Origin: Aplectana chamaeleonis
Taxonomy: Eukaryota; Nematoda; Chromadorea; Rhabditida; Cosmocercidae
Length of the DNA stretch: 64,000 bases
Assembly (NCBI GenBank): GCA_029168955.1
Contig: JAPDOI010001420.1
Coordinates: 113,501-177,500 of the forward strand
Direction of reading: 5' to 3'
This document shows positions 61,301 through 64,000 of the stretch, in pieces. The notes under the pieces were generated by a model that saw only the letters and a list, made by a program, of their open reading frames with translations, did no database searches and was not told where the DNA came from. The stretch's first letter is position 1; the number at the start of each line of letters is the position of its first letter. The translations under genes were made by a program, and so were the position numbers.

Positions 61301-63116
61301 TGGTTTATAATAACATGTTTACGTGTTTTTGTCTCACTTGACCCCTCAATTTTGAGGTCCCGGCAAAAATTGAGCTACCAACTTCCAAATTTCTTGTCAG
61401 GGGCTAACGGCAATCATAACAAAACTTTGCTGGCCAAAAATCAGCTTTCTAGCTCAACGATAAGTGTTCCAACAAGATCATGTACGCCAACTGAAAAAAA
61501 GGAGATGGAACCCCTTTTTTCGACCAAAGTCACGTGGTTTTGAAAATTTTTCTCGAATCTCCAGAGTAACCATTCCAGACCATTTTTTGAACAGTTATTC
61601 AACTTTCTAAAGTATATCAAAATGCAAAAAAGAACGGACTTCTTACGTTCACTCTGGACCCTGATACTGAGATCAGGGGGTTGCGCGATGGCGAATCAAA
61701 GCCAAATCTGGTGAGCGCTTCGCGCTCACCACAATATTTGTTTTGAAATGACTTCATAGTGCAGTCTTATCATCGCTCTTTTATCCCTTTTCGAACCGTG
61801 GAGCTAAACAAACTCTGAAACCAACAGTCGAGTTTCCTCTTCATTATTCACTCACCGGAGGCAGCTTGCCGGCTAGCGCCGGCTTCTCCCGCTGGGATCC
61901 CCTGCGCTGGCCACACTCCATCTTTAATTGTTAGACGTTTCCAATCCTTTAAACCCTGATGACCTCCCCTCTTGTACCGTAAACACAGCTCCTTCCTTTT
62001 TTTTTTTTTTAAATTTTATAGTGGCTGTTTCCTCGTTTTCATCACTGTCATGATAAGAGCAACCGCTCTTCCTGTAAGCAGCCGACCGACACCATGCTAC
62101 TTCTTTTGCCGAAAGGAACAGAAGGATGCTTTTCCTCAGAACGTGTCACATGCTTTACTGAAAGCACGATTACTTTATCCAAATCACCGCCCGTTTCTCG
62201 CGTTGTAGTGTACACCATTTGTGAAGTCCTGCTCACTTTGCCTATCGTCTTGAGCTCTAGTTTCGGGGTCGTGCACTTTTCCCTGACGTTACCCGGAATC
62301 CTGCGGGTTCCTGACCTTTTTCCAGTCGTCCAGCGCAGTAATGCAATCCTGAAACCTGGTCCAGGCTCCCTGCGCACTCTTTCTAGGGTCCCGCACAGTT
62401 CTCCCGACGTTCTGCGCACTTTCCAAGACGTCCTGGGCACTCTCACTGTGGTTCCGCACACTTTCTACGGAGTGCGACGAACTTCCACTGGAGTCCCGCC
62501 TAGTTTCTGCGGCGTCCGGTGCAATCCCATTTGGGTCCCACATACTTTTTGAGGCGTCCAGTGCAATCCCACCTGGGTCCCCAACACTATCTACGGCGCC
62601 CTCCTGACGTTATTCGAAGCCCTGTATACATTTCACGATGTCCTGCTGACATCATCTGAAGCCCTGTCTACATTCCACAACCTCTTGCTGCCGTGACCTG
62701 TAGCCTGTCCACTTTCTAAGACATCTTACACACCCCTTCTGCAGATAATTTCTAAAACAGAGAAGTGTGAGATCATTGAATGCAGTCCTGAAAAATCGGA
62801 CTGGCGGACGGTTGGACCGACGGATGGAAGCCACTCTATTTTGTTGTTACGAAAAGATTCCAGCGAATATACTCAACTATTATTAAGGTTGAGTCAAAAT
62901 GTAATGAACTGTCAAAAGGTGAATATGTAATAAACTGTCAAAAATATCACTGCAGTAAAGATCTCATACCACGTCATGCCCAGCATCGACCAGAGTATCA
63001 GCCACTTTCGCCAGGAATTTCACGTGACTCACGCCAAATTTAGGTGCGAAGACGAAAATCTTGTAGCTGGCGACATAATCAATAACAAATAATAGGCTTA
63101 TTGACAGATGTTTCAT
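16045..63116 (-). CDS. UDP-glucuronosyltransferase, 12 exons, 529 aa, 47 kb gene
   Basis: Family 1 UDP-glycosyltransferase. Members transfer a sugar from a UDP-sugar to small lipophilic acceptors, with the catalytic domain in the ER lumen. The join, on the minus strand, is 63116-62970, 50674-50484, 49120-48980, 48916-48834, 48771-48614, 29722-29632, 29312-29275, 29147-29028, 28072-27964, 27865-27789, 23043-22904, 16339-16045. The sum is 1590 bases including the stop, with no frameshift or internal stop. Residues 1-17 are a signal peptide, His31 lies in FGVSHVKF and Asp139 in EQKFDISIS. The UGT signature spans residues 367-395 (THGG, then P-L-F-A-D-Q) and fits the PROSITE pattern throughout. 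A membrane segment lies near 486-512, and the protein ends in KVKQN, a KxKxx retrieval signal. An in-frame ATG at 63137 would add seven residues. The substrate cannot be told. The weakest junction is exon 2 to exon 3. Confidence 0.88.
16504..16582 (-). other. Possible orphan exon
   Basis: An open 79-base segment between a TATGCAG acceptor and an ACTT|GTGAGT donor. It reads RYRGEPKDSGNAIRFRSCVE and ends RSGHYT. It lies in UGT intron 11 but does not fit the UGT phase. I do not recognise the family. It may be a leftover exon of another gene, or chance. Confidence 0.25.
16608..16826. mobile_element. MITE family C, copy
   Basis: Inverted ends ACCCACGCGGTCAGCGTG and CACGCCGACCACGTGAGCGG enclose about 220 bases with the internal motif TATCCCAGTAAGCTG seen in other copies. 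Confidence 0.75.
16940..17420. repeat. Dispersed repeat, copy 2
   Basis: Diverged relative of 2985-3470 (GCTGAACAC, CACGGTAGG, CTTGATGTTTC, GTTTTGAGCC in the same order). Confidence 0.5.
17685..17890. mobile_element. MITE family C, copy
   Basis: Ends GACTGTCCGCAAACGCGGTC and CCAACCGTGTGGGCGGACC face each other about 200 bases apart. The interior has GACTGGGATATTATTAACAA, as in other copies. Confidence 0.8.
17891..19109. other. No gene seen (intron 11)
   Basis: AT-rich intron sequence with no recognised element. Confidence 0.35.
19110..19275. repeat. Hairpin in UGT intron 11
   Basis: GCGAGATTGAACC pairs with GGTTCTATCTCGC around a short loop at 19157-19232. Weaker pairing extends outward (ACACAAGTTCTG with a CACAAGCTCTG-like partner). 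Confidence 0.6.
19276..20175. other. No gene seen (intron 11)
   Basis: AT-rich sequence, nothing recognised. Confidence 0.35.
20176..21551. mobile_element. 1.4 kb element with long inverted repeats
   Basis: CAGTTTGGCTGGCACACGTG at the left is mirrored at the right end by CATGTGTGCCAGCCAAACTG. Inner pairing includes CAGACATTCTCTGTTATGAA with a mirrored copy at 20278-20300. The phrase ATGAACTCGATACCAATAG occurs twice in the left arm. No transposase frame is visible, so it looks non-autonomous. Confidence 0.85.
21552..22903. other. No gene seen (intron 11)
   Basis: Overlapping frames at 22144-22562 reflect a GC-rich partly palindromic segment, not a gene. Confidence 0.35.
22904..23043 (-). CDS. 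UGT exon 11: second half of the signature
   Basis: Residues 386-431, after acceptor GTTATAG. VITIPLFADQLRNAKMMQYR completes the signature; Asp394-Gln395 is the D-Q pair that binds the sugar of UDP-sugars. The exon continues GMGVIIDKDEVTADRLISSI to KEVLQP. The donor is AAG|GTGAAT, and phase 2 joins cleanly to exon 12. Confidence 0.95.
23783..27015. mobile_element. MITE family C copy split by a LINE
   Basis: The left family C end (CTCTCGCGATCGGCGTGCGT) lies at about 23790-23818. The right half begins near 26912 (GTGAATAATACCCAGTCAGC) and ends in ACGCCGATCGTGTGGGCAG. Removing the LINE restores a copy like that at 56925-57140. Confidence 0.75.
23822..26911 (-). pseudogene. jockey-clade LINE, 5' truncated and frameshifted
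   Basis: Non-LTR retrotransposon in the same direction as the UGT, inside intron 10. From its 5' end: an AP-like endonuclease (HHPDVIMVQETKLPP near 26.8 kb; SSDHIPV near 26.24 kb), reverse transcriptase fragments (SKAVGPDGISSAVLKKLP near 25.6 kb; LDLTKAFDTVN and PQGGVISPALFS near 25.2-25.0 kb; YADD at about 24943-24954), then a C-terminal part with LQPALEYAAPVW and a CPDCGSRGHTTEHLFDC knuckle near 24.0 kb. It is broken into at least six frames, and no gag-like first ORF is present. It is a dead copy. Confidence 0.92.
27016..27788. other. No gene seen (intron 10)
   Basis: Intron sequence between the MITE and exon 10. Nothing recognised. Confidence 0.4.
27789..27865 (-). CDS. UGT exon 10: first half of the signature
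   Basis: Residues 361-385, after acceptor AATTTAG. It reads DKRMLAFITHGGMGGVFESA then YAGVP, the start of the UGT signature motif. The donor CCG|GTGAGT is in phase 0. The reading frame stays open into the intron (VSFEKK and on), but that extension does not match the family. Exon 11 supplies the true continuation 4.7 kb away. Confidence 0.95.
27964..28072 (-). CDS. UGT exon 9
   Basis: Residues 324-359, after acceptor GTTCCAG. AFPDITFIWRYEN is the highly conserved UGT 'F-P-x-x-T-F-I-W-K-Y-E' strand. It continues to YDWLPQVDML, the 'W-x-P-Q' motif that contacts uridine in this family. The donor GTGGGT is in phase 1. Confidence 0.94.
28073..29027. other. UGT intron 8
   Basis: Contains one family A MITE end (CTTAAAGGCAGTGGTCACGA at about 28164), without a clear partner. 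Confidence 0.5.
29028..29147 (-). CDS. UGT exon 8: SFGT motif
   Basis: Residues 284-323, exactly 40 codons. Acceptor TTCCTAG. It reads RWEKVFSSAKRGVIFMSFGT, then an Ala/Arg-rich helix ending AAFVKAFE. This is the first strand and helix of the C-terminal UDP-sugar-binding domain. The donor GTTCGT is atypical but gives the phase-0 join to AFPDITFIW. Confidence 0.92.
29275..29312 (-). CDS. UGT exon 7, a 38-base micro-exon
   Basis: Residues 272-283, GLRRQQPKPLKP, the linker between the N- and C-terminal UGT domains ('I-G-G-x ... K-P-L'). Acceptor ATTATAG, donor GTAAGG, phase 0 out. The exon is too short for most gene finders, but its phase fits exons 6 and 8 exactly. Confidence 0.88.
29313..29631 (-). 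other. UGT intron 6 (GC-AG)
   Basis: 319 bases, GCGAGT to ATTATAG. Both strands are unusually open for an intron (one plus-strand frame of 81 codons at 29364-29609), with no recognisable domain. Confidence 0.75.
29632..29722 (-). CDS. UGT exon 6, ending at a GC donor
   Basis: Residues 241-270. Acceptor ATTTCAG; the exon opens RQAQQTSYVLVNNDEMIDFP, the UGT 'F-V-N-x-x-x-x-x-D-F-P-R' block, and continues RVITHKFHYI. The donor reads AG|GCGAGT, so this is a GC-AG intron by inspection. With the acceptor at 29313 it restores Y-I-G-G-L, the 'I-G-G-L' motif expected exactly here. No in-phase GT donor gives a comparable join. Confidence 0.88.
30028..30595. mobile_element. MITE family A, copy in intron 5
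   Basis: Left end AAAGGCAGTGTTCACGAAAA, right end CATCGCGAACACTGCCTTTA, about 567 bases apart. The interior differs from the 500-base subgroup. Confidence 0.7.
30596..31979. other. No gene seen (intron 5)
   Basis: Contains a weak inverted pair at 31253-31415 (GGTTCCGCTCCGTATTTGCG and GTGCGGAGCGGAATTTCG). A related pair of words is at 41590-41730. Confidence 0.4.
31985..32370. repeat. GC-rich inverted-repeat element 1
   Basis: Contains GCCATTCATACTCC-AACGCCA facing TGGCGTTGAGGAGTATGAATGGC at 32287-32350, and CGCCATGGCGGAGCG upstream. The same words recur at 41035-41400. Confidence 0.65.
32371..33500. other. GC-rich stretch with a long G run
   Basis: An unbroken run of about 14 G near 32763-32777 and a C-rich tract near 33256-33270. 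Overlapping frames at 33000-33420 are open on both strands, as expected for GC-rich DNA. No gene recognised. Confidence 0.4.
33501..34559. other. No gene seen (intron 5)
   Basis: AT-rich intron DNA, nothing recognised. Confidence 0.35.
34560..34775 (+). repeat. Short tandem repeat, CTGCCGCGAACC type
   Basis: About a dozen degenerate copies of a 12-13 base unit (CTGCCGCGAACC, CTACCACGAACC, CTGCCGCGTAT). Open frames here simply translate the repeat. Confidence 0.8.
35542..36308 (+). mobile_element. mariner, internally deleted, copy 2
   Basis: Both terminal repeats are present (CCAGGTTGTTCAATAAGTTT and GAACTTATTGAACAACCTGG) and flanked by TA, giving 767 bases. The frame at about 35709-36130 covers only the N-terminal helix-turn-helix half (DRRLTERDLVEALHISLG) and has stops. 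The catalytic half is deleted, and the sequence jumps to the 3' untranslated end. Confidence 0.93.
36311..37253. other. No gene seen (intron 5)
   Basis: Includes GC-rich words near 36690-36760 (CTTGCCGAGTCGGCGCC and ACTCGGCAGGTTTGCGGG) reminiscent of the 34.6 kb repeat. Confidence 0.35.
37254..37458. repeat. 205-base near-perfect hairpin
   Basis: Arms of about 70-75 bases. TAGTGGAGTCCAC at the outer left is mirrored by GTGGACTCCACTA, GTCTCATTTACTTATCAAT by ATTGATAAGTAAATGAGAC, and GAAGCGGTCG by CGACCGCTTC. A compact foldback element lying in transcribed intron 5. Confidence 0.92.
38064..38370. mobile_element. MITE with 24-base TIRs
   Basis: CTACAGCAATGGAAGTA at 38071-38087 is mirrored by TACTTCCATTGCTGTAG at 38345-38362, with ACTATAG continuing the match. 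About 306 bases, no coding capacity. Confidence 0.85.
38453..38943. mobile_element. MITE family A, copy in intron 5
   Basis: TTAAGGCAGTGTTTACGATA at the left and TATCGTGGACACTGCCTTTA at the right, about 490 bases. Its interior is the inverted version of the 46746 copy. Confidence 0.85.
39056..39292 (+). repeat. Satellite, small array
   Basis: About eleven 21-base units of the block 1 family (GTGTGCAGGACTTCATAGAAA, GTGTGCATGACATCA), same orientation as block 1. Confidence 0.9.
39358..40065. mobile_element. Foldback element, GATTTGGC family, copy 2
   Basis: Arms of about 300 bases mirror each other. CTTATCCGTAGAATTTATCA is mirrored by TGATAAATTCTACGGATAA, and GATTTGGCGTAGCATAATTT by a matching inverted copy. 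A short centre near 39690 separates them. Confidence 0.92.
40066..41034. other. No gene seen (intron 5)
   Basis: Nothing recognised. Confidence 0.35.
41035..41730. repeat. GC-rich inverted-repeat element 2
   Basis: Shares CATACTCCTCAACGC, CGCCATGGCGG and ATACTTCAACGCCACGCC with the element at 31985. Boundaries unclear. Confidence 0.5.
41893..42370. mobile_element. MITE family B, copy 2
   Basis: AAAGGCAGCAGACACGCTCA at the left, TTGAGCGTGTCTGCTG at the right. Interior matches 4374-4800 inverted. Confidence 0.88.
42838..43083 (+). repeat. 5' LTR
   Basis: Begins TCGCGACAGTTCACGACG and ends ATCGTGTCAACA. Contains AAAATAAACAT, a likely polyadenylation signal. Confidence 0.9.
43084..43095 (+). 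promoter_or_regulatory. Primer-binding site, tRNA-Gly type
   Basis: TGGTGCATCGGC directly after the 5' LTR; complementary to CCA plus the acceptor end of an animal tRNA-Gly (GCC). Confidence 0.7.
43698..45688 (+). pseudogene. gag polyprotein, frameshifted
   Basis: A gag-like protein spread over at least five frame segments (43698-44237, 44176-44475, 44469-45350, about 45340-45480, then to 45688). The first part is helical (LNTLKHAIEELDLYLFFDDD). The middle has AQSLTLTVNIEHVFNLPQLG and a long alpha-helical capsid-like region. A Ser/Arg-rich linker precedes zinc knuckles CIFCGSRLHYTALC and CLYCHSYSHHQALC (C-x2-C-x4-H-x4-C), with a third one broken between them. One shift lies in a run of about ten C near 45340. 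Not functional as it stands. Confidence 0.85.
46395..46641 (+). repeat. 3' LTR
   Basis: Matches the 5' LTR end to end with about eleven substitutions or indels, so the insertion is not recent. Confidence 0.9.
46746..47241. mobile_element. MITE family A, complete copy
   Basis: TTAAAGGCAGTGCTCACGAT at the left and TTTATTGTGAACACTGGCTT at the right, about 495 bases, starting about 100 bases after the retroelement. Confidence 0.88.
47240..47605. repeat. GC-rich foldback element
   Basis: GAAGGGCGACGGGGGCACCG at the left faces CGGTGCCCCCTCGTCGCCCT at the right. GATGATGCAATATCGAT faces ATCGACATTGCATCACC, and pairing continues outward to a GCAGGGCTC/CTCTGCAGACC pair. Confidence 0.85.
47606..48382. 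other. No gene seen (intron 5)
   Basis: A plus-strand frame at 47655-47855 starts with a hydrophobic stretch and ends at a GTAAGC donor-like site, but has no recognisable continuation. Confidence 0.35.
48383..48505. repeat. Near-perfect hairpin, TTGGCGCAAAC family, copy 1
   Basis: CTTCGCGTTCACTGTTGAAG and GTTGGCGCAAACTCGGTG on the left are mirrored by CACCGAGTTTGCGCCAAC and CTTCAACAGTGAACGCGAAG. Arms are about 50 bases with a loop of a few bases. It lies about 110 bases into UGT intron 5. Confidence 0.93.
48614..48771 (-). CDS. UGT exon 5
   Basis: Residues 189-240, after acceptor GTTTTAG. The segment GFSVPMTYWERAQNLFEYVF is the UGT 'M-T-F-W-E-R-x-x-N' block. It runs on to the aromatic, charged SWSMQ end and a GTATGT donor in phase 0. 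The next exon is 18.9 kb away. A near-perfect hairpin lies about 110 bases inside the following intron. Confidence 0.92.
48834..48916 (-). CDS. UGT exon 4
   Basis: Residues 161-187, after acceptor TTGACAG. It reads STNPLELINEKMGIPNTPSF with VP at the donor. This is the UGT segment 'T-N-P-L ... G-I-P-x-x-x-S-F-V-P'. The donor GTATTAG is followed by a 62-base intron. Phase 1 joins correctly to exon 5. Confidence 0.9.
48980..49120 (-). CDS. UGT exon 3: catalytic Asp region
   Basis: Residues 114-159. It holds EEFHNWFREQKFDISISEG, the 'L-x-x-E-x-F-D' block that carries the second catalytic residue (Asp139), then GLFYVLGIR. The acceptor is GCAACAG and the donor AG|GTAAGG. It lies 63 bases from exon 4. 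The 5' boundary depends on the exon 2 donor choice: the alternative acceptor TTCCAG removes about 20 bases. Confidence 0.82.
49121..50483. other. UGT intron 2
   Basis: Contains the TIR element at 49644-49949. The rest shows nothing recognisable. Confidence 0.5.
49644..49949. mobile_element. MITE with AGGGGTATGG ends
   Basis: AGGGGTATGGTACACTTTTG at the left and AAGTATACCATACCCCT at the right. GC-rich interior rich in GTCGC words. Confidence 0.8.
50484..50674 (-). CDS. UGT exon 2
   Basis: Residues 50-112. It starts after an ATTTTAG acceptor and reads VVYSPNIDPHNF, continuing GHDV from exon 1 as other UGTs do with their 'P-x-x-D-P' stretch. The 3' end is uncertain. The end used here (donor GTTAAAC) retains a Cys that UGTs usually carry and joins in phase to the acceptor at 49121. 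A donor with better consensus, GTGAGTT at 50487, joins in phase to a second acceptor inside exon 3 at about 49100, giving a slightly shorter protein without that Cys. Confidence 0.78.
50871..51642. mobile_element. Family A MITE with another inside it
   Basis: Outer ends AAAGGCAGGGTTCGCGATGA (50873) and TATCGCGAACCTGGCCTTCA (51620-51640). An inner pair GAAGGCAGTGTCAACGATAA (51080) and TATCGTGACTACTGCCTTCA (51390-51410) has its own interior. Nesting is the simplest reading. Confidence 0.65.
51925..52376. mobile_element. MITE family A, second subgroup
   Basis: TTAAAGGCAGGGTTCTCGAT to TATCGCGAACCCTGCCTTTA, about 450 bases. Related to 6281-6600. Confidence 0.85.
52754..54303 (+). pseudogene. mariner transposase, copy 3, interrupted
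   Basis: TIR fragment CCAGGTTGT at 52754 is joined by an internal deletion to the transposase. The N-terminal half reads to about 53210 (DRRLTERDLVEALHISLGNV, then MDETWVYHHD on a second frame). The C-terminal catalytic half resumes at about 53776 (KVMASVF; then LLEHPPLSPDSAPSDFHLFP near 54005-54060, the mariner catalytic region) and ends at the 3' repeat near 54303. Frameshifts and a 560-base insertion make it dead. Confidence 0.92.
53213..53775. mobile_element. MITE inserted in mariner copy 3
   Basis: CTCTGAGAGAATCTTTCGCG at the left faces GGATTCTCTCAGAG at the right. Inside are three degenerate direct repeats about 110-120 bases apart, each with a TCGCGATCGT-GCGATAG-type core (53445, 53550, 53670). 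Confidence 0.8.
54748..56646. mobile_element. MITE family A split by a Penelope-like element
   Basis: Left end TTAAAAGCAGTGTCCACGAT, right end CATCGTGAACACTGCCTTTA. The phrase TATCTTGAAAACG occurs on both sides of the insert (54791-54803 and 56207-56219) as a candidate 13-base target duplication. Confidence 0.85.
54804..56206 (-). pseudogene. Penelope-like element remnant with GIY-YIG domain
   Basis: Inverted arms of about 280 bases (54804-55084 and 55889-56164) flank a minus-strand coding remnant. In order it has the end of a reverse transcriptase (KNILVHWRSAHPTQTKRAVV, 55.8 kb), a linker (LPFIS-like, with AGLEDSV), a Cys-rich stretch and a GIY-YIG endonuclease: CQSCGEEYIGETARPLHVRI at about 55.36 kb, then ALEAFWISARYPKINRKDE. 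Reading needs several frames, and a TAA replaces the Tyr expected in the first GIY-like strand near 55403. The reverse transcriptase core is missing. Confidence 0.88.
56925..57140. mobile_element. MITE family C, copy
   Basis: GACTGTCCGCCCACGCGATC at the left faces GGACGCTAACCTGTGCGGAT at the right. The interior has GTGAATAATATCCCAGTCAG, as in the copy split by the LINE. Confidence 0.85.
57213..58160. mobile_element. Foldback element, GATTTGGC family, copy 3
   Basis: Arms with CTTATCCGTAGAACATAT mirrored near the centre (57610 and 57768). Outer arms are duplicated: AGTTTAGGTTCCTGGCAAAA occurs at 57225 and 57355, each with an inverted partner on the right side (58010 and 58130). Confidence 0.92.
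58161..58494. other. No gene seen (intron 1)
   Basis: Nothing recognised. Confidence 0.35.
58495..61140 (-). repeat. Satellite block 2 (42-base unit)
   Basis: About 55 copies of a 42-base unit, CACTTTCTACGGCGTCCGRC followed by GCACTCTCATTTGGGTCCC. Its reverse complement shares GTGYGGGACG-CGTAGAA with block 1, so it is the same family in the opposite orientation. Open frames of 200-330 codons on both strands come from the unit length. A TIR element splits it at 59946-60228. Confidence 0.95.
59946..60228. mobile_element. TIR element inside satellite block 2
   Basis: CCGCAGGGCTACCGTAA at the left end is mirrored by TTACGGTAGCCCTGCGG at the right, about 283 bases, with satellite units on both sides. 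Confidence 0.9.
61690..61731. repeat. Short palindrome next to GCCAAATC
   Basis: GGTGAGCGCTTCGCGCTCAC (plus one C) is an 8-base inverted repeat with a 5-base loop, preceded by ATCAAAGCCAAATC. The same unit lies inverted at about 7965-8003. Confidence 0.7.
62330..62610 (-). repeat. Satellite, diverged edge array
   Basis: Decayed units of block 2 type (CGCACACTTTCTACGGAGTG, CGTCCGGTGCAATCCCATTT). Frames of 137-152 codons across 62048-62552 are partly repeat and not treated as genes. Confidence 0.7.
62620..62969. other. UGT intron 1, first part
   Basis: No element recognised beyond decayed satellite words to about 62720. Confidence 0.4.
62970..63116 (-). CDS. UGT exon 1: signal peptide and catalytic His
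   Basis: Residues 1-49. A Lys-His start and hydrophobic core (MKHLSISLLFVIDYVAS) form the signal peptide. It is followed by the conserved UGT opening YKIFVFAPKFGVSHVKF, with the catalytic His at residue 31, and ADTLVDAGHDV. The exon ends in phase 0 at a GTATGAG donor. I chose the ATG at 63116 because it leaves a compact signal peptide. The upstream in-frame ATG at 63137 (beginning MTSSYKV) would be met first by a scanning ribosome and is equally possible. Confidence 0.9.
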
Positions 63117-63160
63117 TACTTTGTAGGAAGAAGTCATCTTCAGAGTGAAACTCTGTCCCC

Positions 63161-63187
63161 TTATCAGAGGATGGCTCCATATTTAAG
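63161..63187 (-). promoter_or_regulatory. GATA site and TATA-like box upstream of the UGT
   Basis: On the minus strand TCTGATAAGG covers 63161-63166 (TGATAA), 24 bases before the first ATG. A TTAAATAT stretch lies at 63179-63186. In C. elegans TGATAA sites bound by ELT-2 drive intestinal genes, including many detoxification genes. That this site is functional is inference. Confidence 0.45.
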
Positions 63188-63407
63188 TGATAGCAAGTAG
63201 TCTCGCCCACACAAACCCCACCTCCACAAGTACTCCATTACGTCTGTTATTGTCAGGAGAAAAAAACCACATGCCTGCCAGTATTCAATGCCCACTAGGT
63301 CACAAAAATGTCTGCCTATATTTTTTATAGCAATATGGGTCATAGACTTCCTAGTAGAGTTTTCTATATTATCAGGGTCCCCAGTAGCGTCTGCATATAA
63401 CGTTGGC

Positions 63408-63542
63408 ATGGATCCTAGTGATACTTTGCGTTCCTCATCGAAAGTTGGCGCAAACTAGGTGCACCTATGTTATAGCAAATGGCGCCGAGTTTGCGCCAAC
63501 CATCATAAGGGAACGCAAAGTTTCTCTAAGGTCCATGCCGAC
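63408..63542. repeat. Hairpin, TTGGCGCAAAC family, copy 2
   Basis: GGCATGGATCCTAG, CTTTGCGTTCC and GTTGGCGCAAACTAGGTGC on the left face GCGCCGAGTTTGCGCCAAC, GGAACGCAAAG and GGTCCATGCC on the right. It lies about 270 bases upstream of the UGT start. Confidence 0.9.
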
Positions 63543-63724
63543 TGTACGCACCCCAAGACGTTAACATGAAGATACAGTGCCGGTGATATCTTTTTACGTT
63601 TTAGCAAGAAAAAAACGCAAAGAAGTTTGCGTTTTGAGAAAAAAAAACGCAAATAAGTGTTCCTGTGCCTTTTTGTATCAACTCTGATCAGGGTGGTCCA
63701 TTTGGCATTCTACAGGGTTGCTTT

Positions 63725-64000
63725 TGAAGGCAGCGTACACGCTCACAAAAGTTATTAAGATAGCGACATTAATGGGGCCGTACGGCTCCTACTAGAACGC
63801 CCCCCAAGGCGCCTCACCAGTCCAGTGATGGGGGACTCAGAGAAGCACAACCTATTCCACTAGAGCTCTGGTTTGCACATGTTTGGGTGGCTTTGCTTGG
63901 TGGAGACGAAGGGGGAACATTCTCCTCGCCTCCTTTGAGTTCTCCATCTGTATACCTGAGGGAAACAAGGATGTGTGGGAATTGTTTGTCTTCAGTAAAA
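63725..64000. mobile_element. MITE family B, copy 3, partial
   Basis: GAAGGCAGCGTACACGCTCA at 63727, then TATTAAGATAGCGACATTAA as in other B copies. The far end is outside the window. Confidence 0.65.

Noticed and set aside
63164..63409. 81-codon minus-strand frame upstream of the UGT
   Set aside because: Overlaps the likely promoter and ends before the start codon; composition gives no hint of a protein.

Overview
Eukaryotic DNA, most likely from a nematode, probably a clade V (strongylid-like) worm with a repeat-rich genome. The evidence is a nematode-style UDP-glucuronosyltransferase (UGT) with short T-rich TTTCAG or TTTTAG splice acceptors, mariner, jockey, BEL-type and Penelope-like elements, and many short terminal-inverted-repeat (TIR) elements. 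No prokaryotic feature, rRNA or convincing tRNA was seen. The species is not determined.

The main result is one large, apparently intact gene on the minus strand, running from about 63.1 kb down to 16.05 kb. Twelve exons could be joined by hand. They keep phase at every junction and give 529 codons, a normal UGT length. The protein has a signal peptide, a catalytic His, the complete UGT signature, a C-terminal membrane segment and a KxKxx ER-retrieval tail. Coding sequence is only about 1.6 kb of 47 kb. The introns (up to 18.9 kb) hold almost everything else in the window, and intron 6 appears to be a GC-AG intron.

Region by region. 0-16 kb is DNA downstream of the gene: MITE pieces, a mariner relic, a hairpin, a 2.9 kb satellite block (8.5-11.4 kb) and a foldback element. 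16-23 kb is the last exon and intron 11, with two short MITEs, a dispersed repeat and a 1.4 kb long-TIR element. 23-28 kb is exons 9-11, with a decayed jockey LINE in intron 10 that landed inside a MITE. 28-29.7 kb is a cluster of exons 6-8. 29.7-48.6 kb is intron 5, with several foldbacks, an internally deleted mariner and a gag-only LTR retroelement. 48.6-50.7 kb is exons 2-5. 50.7-63 kb is intron 1, with nested MITEs, a mariner broken by another element, a Penelope-like remnant inside a MITE, a foldback and a second satellite block. 63-64 kb is the probable promoter with a GATA site and a hairpin.

Two themes stand out. Insertions are nested (MITE in mariner, LINE in MITE, Penelope-like in MITE, small TIR elements in both satellite blocks), so relative ages can be read. 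Long inverted repeats are very frequent inside the transcribed introns and would form double-stranded RNA in the primary transcript. All remaining open frames of 60-170 codons look like repeats or chance.
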